In this document: positions 6,584 through 10,562 of the stretch, one piece after another
Layout: each line of letters opens with the position of its first letter
Numbering within the stretch: position 1 is the stretch's first letter
Assembly: GCA_016791325.1 (NCBI GenBank)
Contig: JAEUMU010000182.1
Coordinates: 1 to 10,562, forward strand
DNA from: Hyphomonadaceae bacterium
Lineage (GTDB): Bacteria > Pseudomonadota > Alphaproteobacteria > Caulobacterales > Aquidulcibacteraceae
Direction: 5' to 3'
DNA: 10,562 bases
Notes under the pieces: generated by a model
Told to the model about the DNA's origin: nothing
The model's input: the letters and a program-made list of their open reading frames with translations, nothing else
Databases searched by the model: none
Translations under genes and position numbers: made by a program

Positions 6584-7372
6584 TCACGCTGCATTCAGCA
6601 TGCGCTCGCGTTCAATCAATTCGCGCGCAAGATTGATGTAGGCTTTGCTGCCCGCCGCATTCTGATCGTAGATGATGGCGGGCAGTCCGTGGCTCGGCGC
6701 TTCGCTGATGCGCACGTTGCGCGGGATCACCGTCTCATAGACTTTATCCGGGAAGTGCGCCCTCACCTCTTGCGCCACTTGATCACTGAGGGTGGTGCGC
6801 TTGTCGTACATCGTCAGCACCACGCCTTGGATGTCGAGCGCGGGGTTGAGATTGGCTTTCACCGCGTTGATGGTGGCGATCAATTGTGCGAGCCCCTCCA
6901 GCGCGAAGTATTCCGTCTGCAACGGCACGAGCACAGCGTCAGAAGCGGTGAGCGCGTTGACCGTGAGTATGTTCAGCGAAGGCGGGCAATCGATGAGCAC
7001 GTATTCGATGCCAAGCGAGCTTTCCGCGCGAAACTGATCGATGGCGCGGCGCAAAAAGAATTGCGGCTGCGACTCGCCCATCAGCTCTCCTTCAACGCCG
7101 GAAAGGCGCGCATCTCCGGGCGTAATGAAGAGGTTTGGAACCTTCGTCGGCATTACCGCCTTCGAGAGCGGATGGTGCGCCACCAATACGTCATAGCTGC
7201 TGACGACTCGATCGTCGGGGTGAATGTCGACGCCTGTGGAGGCGTTGCCCTGCGGGTCGGTATCGAAGATCAGCACGCCCTTCCCCGCCGCCGCCAGGGC
7301 GGTGCCGAGATTGATGGCGGTGGTGGTTTTGCCTACGCCGCCCTTCTGGTTGGCGATCGCCAGAACTCGCAT
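6584..7372 (-). CDS. parA: Chromosome partitioning ATPase ParA (Soj)
   Basis: A 262-residue ParA/MinD-type P-loop ATPase that binds the nucleoid non-specifically as an ATP dimer and forms the gradient that pulls ParB-parS complexes. It shows the deviant Walker A KGGVGKTT (10-17) with signature K10 and catalytic-loop K15, the switch region DTDPQGNAST (37-46), the Walker B YVLIDCPPSL and the PLQTEYFALEGL segment that follows it. The C-terminal IPRNVRISEAPSHGLP is characteristic of chromosomal Soj/ParA rather than plasmid ParA with an N-terminal HTH. The ATG at 7372 has GAGGAG at 7382-7387, nine bases upstream, and begins 30 bp after the rsmG stop, so the gene is part of the mnmG-rsmG-parAB run. 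Confidence 0.97.
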   Translation of the reverse strand: MRVLAIANQKGGVGKTTTAINLGTALAAAGKGVLIFDTDPQGNASTGVDIHPDDRVVSSYDVLVAHHPLSKAVMPTKVPNLFITPGDARLSGVEGELMGESQPQFFLRRAIDQFRAESSLGIEYVLIDCPPSLNILTVNALTASDAVLVPLQTEYFALEGLAQLIATINAVKANLNPALDIQGVVLTMYDKRTTLSDQVAQEVRAHFPDKVYETVIPRNVRISEAPSHGLPAIIYDQNAAGSKAYINLARELIERERMLNAA

Positions 7373-7381
7373 GTCGTCCCA

Positions 7382-7387
7382 CTCCTC
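7382..7387 (-). promoter_or_regulatory. Ribosome binding site of parA
   Basis: Minus-strand GAGGAG, nine bases from the parA ATG, within the 30-bp rsmG-parA gap. Confidence 0.7.
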
Positions 7388-7402
7388 AAGGGAGCGTGGC
7401 GA

Positions 7403-8035
7403 TCAGTCGGCCTTTGTAATGCGTACAATGCGGCCGCGCGGATCGCTCACGCTCTCCAGCACGTCTGCTTGGAACGCCCCACCAACAAGAGCGTCGTTCG
7501 CGGCGGCCAGCTCGGCGTCTAGGTTTGCGCCTTTTGGGAAGAGCCCGATCGCGCCGCGATCCAGAATCGGCTTCGCATAGGCCATGAGTCGCGGCAAGGG
7601 CGCGAGCGCACGCGCCGTCACAACTTCATAATCCTCGTGGCCAGCTTGAAACGCCTCTATGCGGCAATTGAATACCATTGCCGGGAGTCCGAGGGCATCC
7701 ACTACCGTTTGTAGAAATGCCGCCTTCTTGCCCGTCGATTCCACAAGATGCATGGAAGCCCCTGGTCGGGCCTGCAGCATGGCGGCAAGAACCAAGCCCG
7801 GAAAGCCAGCCCCGGACCCCAGATCGACCCAGCGCAGCGCCGAGGGTGGCGCCAGGGCCAAAAGCTGGGCGCTATCGGCCGCATGACGTGACCAAAACAG
7901 GTCTAGCTCGCTGGGACCGATCAGGTTGATCCGCCCAGACCACTCCGCCAACAGCCGGCGGTAATCCTCCAGCTGCGCCAGTGTTTCACGCGAAACGCCG
8001 AACTGAGCCTGGAACTCTGACGCGCCATAGCTCAC
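7403..8035 (-). CDS. rsmG: 16S rRNA (guanine(527)-N7)-methyltransferase RsmG (GidB)
   Basis: RsmG transfers methyl from S-adenosylmethionine to N7 of G527 in 16S rRNA; its loss typically gives low-level streptomycin resistance. The 210-residue product has the family's N-terminal helix (VSRETLAQLEDYRRLLAEW, 14-32), NLIGPSE, the SAM-binding WVDLGSGAGFPGLVLA (69-84), the acidic SAM-ribose position in HLVEST (97-102) and VTARALAPLPRL (139-150). The start is GTG at 8035; it overlaps the preceding DUF3088 stop as GTGA, implying translational coupling, and no upstream Shine-Dalgarno is obvious. The codons for VSRET double as a parS site (7982-7997). Confidence 0.96.
   Translation of the reverse strand: MSYGASEFQAQFGVSRETLAQLEDYRRLLAEWSGRINLIGPSELDLFWSRHAADSAQLLALAPPSALRWVDLGSGAGFPGLVLAAMLQARPGASMHLVESTGKKAAFLQTVVDALGLPAMVFNCRIEAFQAGHEDYEVVTARALAPLPRLMAYAKPILDRGAIGLFPKGANLDAELAAANDALVGGAFQADVLESVSDPRGRIVRITKAD
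7982..7997. promoter_or_regulatory. parS: parS centromere site inside rsmG
   Basis: TGTTTCACGCGAAACG matches the bacterial parS consensus TGTTTCACGTGAAACA at 14 of 16 positions; the two differences are position 10 (C for T) and the last base. It lies in rsmG codons 14-18 (VSRET), a place where many bacteria keep a parS, and only about 1.5 kb from parB. It is the only good match I saw on either strand of the window. Confidence 0.82.
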
Positions 8036-8376
8036 GGATGCGGCCCCGCCCCGCCGTACCTGCCCACCAGGTAGCGGGCAATGGCCTTGGGATCGGTCAG
8101 GAAGCGCCGGCCACTGGCGGCGGCTCCGGCCTCCGCCGGCGCCTTCTCCGCGTTGGCGATCACCAACACAGGCATCGACTGGTGCTCCTCGCCCAGCAGC
8201 GAGATGATTTCATGGCGCGGCCGCGGATACGGCAGGCGGCGCACCTCGATCCGCGCCAGCCACTGCGGGTTGGCCAGCAGAGCCCCCTCCATGGTCGCGC
8301 AGTCCCGGCAGAACCAGGTGCCCTCCAGCGCCGGATCTTCAAACGGCGCGCGGATGATGAACAAGGTGTCGCGCAT
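8032..8376 (-). CDS. DUF3088 family protein, thioredoxin-like with CxxC
   Basis: A 114-residue protein that I recognise as DUF3088 (opening [15 protein letters not shown], then PRPRHEIISLLGEEHQSMPVLV). No biochemical role is established for the family as far as I know. Residues 22-26 read FCRDC, a CxxC pair, and QSMPVLV (66-72) has the Pro expected at the cis-Pro position of a thioredoxin fold, so a thiol-redox or metal-binding function is plausible but unproven. No signal peptide or membrane segment is seen, so it is probably cytoplasmic. Its ATG shares one base with the mnmG stop (TGATG), AGAGGG lies upstream, and its stop overlaps the rsmG GTG by four bases: it is translated as part of the operon. 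Confidence 0.85.
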   Translation of the reverse strand: MRDTLFIIRAPFEDPALEGTWFCRDCATMEGALLANPQWLARIEVRRLPYPRPRHEIISLLGEEHQSMPVLVIANAEKAPAEAGAAASGRRFLTDPKAIARYLVGRYGGAGPHP

Positions 8377-10244
8377 CAGGCCCTCTTCCGCGCTTGCCGC
8401 TTCACATGCGCCAACAAGGCCGTGAGCGCGCCGGGCGTCACGCCTTCGATGCGCGAAGCCTGGCCCAGCGTGACGGGACGCGCGGCGGCGAGCTTCTCGC
8501 GCACCTCGTTGGAAAGCCCGCCCACGCTCGCATAATCCAGCGCGGGATCCAGACGCATATCTTCGTCGCGTTTGAACGCTTCGACATCGAGCGCCTGGCG
8601 TTCGAGATAACCCGCATACATCGCGTCGATCTCAAGCTGCTCGCGCGTTTGAGCGCTGAGCGCGCCGAGCTCGGGCCAGATCGCGGCCAGCTGATCGAAG
8701 CTGATTGAGGGGTAGGCAAGCAGCTGCAGCGCATCGCGACGCTGGCCATCCTGGTTCACGCTGAGGCCGCGGGCTTGCGCCTGCGCGGGCGAAAGCTGCA
8801 GCGATTTCGCCAACCCGCGCGCCGCTTCGATTTCCCGCATTTTATCGTCGAATTTGCGTGCGCGCTCAGCGCCCACACAGCCAAGCTCAAGCCCCTTGGG
8901 CGTGAGCCGTTGATCCGCGTTATCAGAGCGCAGCGAAAGCCGGAACTCCGCGCGCGACGTGAACATGCGATACGGCTCGGTCACCCCGCGCGTGACGAGA
9001 TCGTCGATCATGACGCCGATATAGCCTTCCGCGCGCGTGATCTCGAACGGCCCCGCTCCGCCGGCTGCGCGCGCTGCATTGAGGCCAGCGATCAAGCCCT
9101 GAGCAGCAGCTTCTTCATAGCCTGTTGTGCCGTTGATCTGGCCCGCGAGATAAAGGCCCGCGATGCGTTTGGTTTCGAGCGTTGGCATAAGCTCGCGCGG
9201 GTCCACGTAATCGTACTCGATCGCATAAGCGTGGCGTTTGATCACCACACGCTCAAGCCCGGGAATGGTGCGGATGAAAAGCTCCTGCACGCTCTCGGGC
9301 AGCGAGGTGCTGATCCCGTTCGGATAGACTGTGTCGTCGTCCAGCCCCTCCGGCTCTAGGAAAATCTGGTGCGCTGTCTTCTCCGCGAACCGCACCACCT
9401 TGTCCTCGATCGATGGACAATACCGCGGCCCCCGCCCGCTGATCGCCCCGGAATAGACCGCGCTCTTGGAGAGCGATTGTTCGATGATCCGGTGCGTCTC
9501 AGCGTTGGTGTAGGTGACGCCGCAGGCCACTTGCGGGTTGGTGATCTTCTCCGTCAGGAACGAGAACGGGCTCGGCTCGTCATCGGCGAATTGCTTCTCC
9601 AGCGAGGCCCAATCGATCGAGCTGGATTGCAGCCGGGCCGGCGTGCCCGTCTTTAGCCGGCCCATGGCGAACCCCGCCCCATACAAGCGATCCGAAAGGC
9701 CAATTGCCGGCGCCTCCCCGTGGCGGCCGGCGGGGATGCGCTTATCGCCGATATGGATGACGCCTTTCAGGAAGGTGCCGGTGGTGAGCACGATCCGGGC
9801 TGCGCTGAACTCGCGCCCGTCAGCCGTCCTTGCGCCCACAACTGCGCCGTCAGCCAGGATCAAGTCTTCCACCGCCGCCGCCGCAATGGTCAGCCCCCGG
9901 TGCGTCGCGAGCGCCGCCTGCATGGCTTGCCGATAAAGCTTGCGGTCGGACTGCGCGCGCGGCCCCCGTACAGCCGGCCCCTTGGAGCGATTGAGCAGAC
10001 GGAATTGGATGCCCGCCGCATCCGCCACCCGGCCCATGACGCCGTCCAGCGCGTCGATCTCGCGGACGAGATGCCCTTTGCCCAAGCCGCCAATCGCCGG
10101 ATTGCAGCTCATCTCGCCGATGGTCTCGAGCTTATGCGTCAGCAGTAGCGTCCGCGCGCCCAGGCGCGCCGCCGCCGCCGCAGCCTCGCAGCCGGCGTGG
10201 CCGCCGCCGATGACGATGACGTCGTATGTCGCAAAGTTGCCCAT
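8376..10244 (-). CDS. mnmG: tRNA uridine-5-carboxymethylaminomethyl modification enzyme MnmG (GidA)
   Basis: MnmG is the FAD-dependent partner of MnmE that installs the (carboxymethyl)aminomethyl group on wobble U34 of several tRNAs, using methylene-tetrahydrofolate and NADH. The ATG at 10244 gives 622 residues, the normal family length. It is preferred to an ATG at 10358 because [18 protein letters not shown] is the typical family N-terminus and the longer form would overlap the divergent gene. FAD site: IGGGHAG (12-18). Signature [20 protein letters not shown] (46-65) contains C47, and [13 protein letters not shown] contains C276; these correspond to the two functional Cys of E. coli GidA. 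The second signature, [16 protein letters not shown], is also present. It is the first gene of the minus-strand run and overlaps the next start by one base. mnmE, often adjacent in this class, is not directly upstream here. Confidence 0.97.
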   Translation of the reverse strand: MGNFATYDVIVIGGGHAGCEAAAAAARLGARTLLLTHKLETIGEMSCNPAIGGLGKGHLVREIDALDGVMGRVADAAGIQFRLLNRSKGPAVRGPRAQSDRKLYRQAMQAALATHRGLTIAAAAVEDLILADGAVVGARTADGREFSAARIVLTTGTFLKGVIHIGDKRIPAGRHGEAPAIGLSDRLYGAGFAMGRLKTGTPARLQSSSIDWASLEKQFADDEPSPFSFLTEKITNPQVACGVTYTNAETHRIIEQSLSKSAVYSGAISGRGPRYCPSIEDKVVRFAEKTAHQIFLEPEGLDDDTVYPNGISTSLPESVQELFIRTIPGLERVVIKRHAYAIEYDYVDPRELMPTLETKRIAGLYLAGQINGTTGYEEAAAQGLIAGLNAARAAGGAGPFEITRAEGYIGVMIDDLVTRGVTEPYRMFTSRAEFRLSLRSDNADQRLTPKGLELGCVGAERARKFDDKMREIEAARGLAKSLQLSPAQAQARGLSVNQDGQRRDALQLLAYPSISFDQLAAIWPELGALSAQTREQLEIDAMYAGYLERQALDVEAFKRDEDMRLDPALDYASVGGLSNEVREKLAAARPVTLGQASRIEGVTPGALTALLAHVKRQARKRA

Positions 10245-10306
10245 CTGCAGCGGCGTCTTAGCGGAAAATATTCGCGGCGTCGCGCCTTCGGCTTTAGCCT
10301 TGTGTC

Positions 10307-10562
10307 GTGCAAAACACCGCCCTCGCCGCCATCTGCGCGCTCTTTGCGTGCGTCTCAACCGCGGCGGCCGAGATCAGCCCCAAGGAAGCCGCCCTGACCA
10401 TCACCGCGCACAGCGGCCTGGACGCTGAGAACGAAGGCGTGTCCCAGCTACGGCGGCTGTTGGAGCAGTTCGATCTCGATCGCTGGATCAACACCAATGA
10501 CATCGTGATCCAATCGCGCGCCGTCCCCCACAGCCATCCGGTGCTGACGCTGAACACACGCT
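10307..10562 (+). CDS. Probable secreted protein of unknown function, 5' part (cut by window end)
   Basis: The frame opens with GTG at 10307; an in-frame TAG at 10295 excludes any longer form, and no other start codon lies between. The 85 visible codons stay open to the window end. Residues 1-21 ([20 protein letters not shown] after the initiator) form a short signal peptide with an AAA cleavage site, giving a mature start at EISPKEAAL. The mature part ([20 protein letters not shown], then [15 protein letters not shown]) is compositionally ordinary, and I cannot name a family with confidence; no catalytic motif appears before the cut. No clear Shine-Dalgarno precedes the GTG. It is divergent from mnmG, with 62 bp between start codons. 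Protein-like composition and the clean signal peptide support a real gene. Confidence 0.68.
   Translation, partial: MQNTALAAICALFACVSTAAAEISPKEAALTITAHSGLDAENEGVSQLRRLLEQFDLDRWINTNDIVIQSRAVPHSHPVLTLNTR

Noticed and set aside
5801..7522. Open frame of 573 codons on the + strand, the longest antisense frame in the window.
   Set aside because: It crosses parB, the parA-parB gap, parA and the end of rsmG in antisense. The product is Arg-rich with no motifs, whereas the minus-strand genes have every family landmark.
10245..10358. mnmG start at 10358, adding 38 residues.
   Set aside because: The added segment is Arg-rich and not part of the family, and it would overlap the divergent signal-peptide gene.
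1..10562. Replication origin (DnaA-box cluster), tRNA, CRISPR, insertion sequence or prophage remnants.
   Set aside because: No cluster of TTATCCACA-like boxes, no tRNA-like fold, no regular spacer repeats and no transposase or integrase motifs were seen on either strand.

Overview
The window is about 63% GC (estimated by eye) and densely packed, with little intergenic DNA. Its gene content and order point to an alphaproteobacterial chromosome near the replication origin. Protein style (TonB-receptor signal peptide, ParB, RsmG, MnmG) suggests the Caulobacterales/Hyphomonadaceae side of the class, but that placement is inference. No insertion sequence, CRISPR array, tRNA or rRNA is visible.

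Layout. A partial holA (DNA polymerase III delta subunit) runs in on the + strand and ends at 617. It converges on a FecA-type TonB-dependent receptor (2758 to 614, minus). A 175-bp divergent gap holding a Fur-like operator separates that receptor from a + strand DAACS-family acidic amino acid/dicarboxylate symporter (2934-4250). The symporter converges on a PLP-dependent aminotransferase (minus, ends at 4247). From there to 10244 everything is on the minus strand, in transcription order: mnmG, a DUF3088 thioredoxin-like gene, rsmG, parA, parB, aminotransferase. At the right edge a divergent + strand gene for a probable secreted protein begins at 10307 and is cut by the window end.

How the genes fit together. 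mnmG-rsmG-parA-parB is the classic origin-proximal cluster: tRNA wobble-uridine modification, 16S rRNA m7G methylation and ParABS chromosome segregation. A near-consensus parS site lies inside the rsmG reading frame (7982-7997), so the DNA target of ParB sits within the operon that encodes ParB. From general knowledge, holA usually lies right next to parB in alphaproteobacteria. Here the receptor, symporter and aminotransferase lie between them and look like an accessory insertion into a conserved backbone: outer-membrane iron uptake, inner-membrane solute uptake and amino acid transamination.

Points of most interest: the parS inside rsmG; the Fur-like hexamer array upstream of the receptor; two separate convergent gene pairs whose TAG stop codons share one CTAG palindrome; an NQNGT in place of NMDGT in the symporter; the CxxC DUF3088 gene coupled between mnmG and rsmG; and a long Pro/Gln/Ala-rich linker in ParB. 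I found no convincing undescribed multi-gene system; most of the window is housekeeping with a small accessory block.
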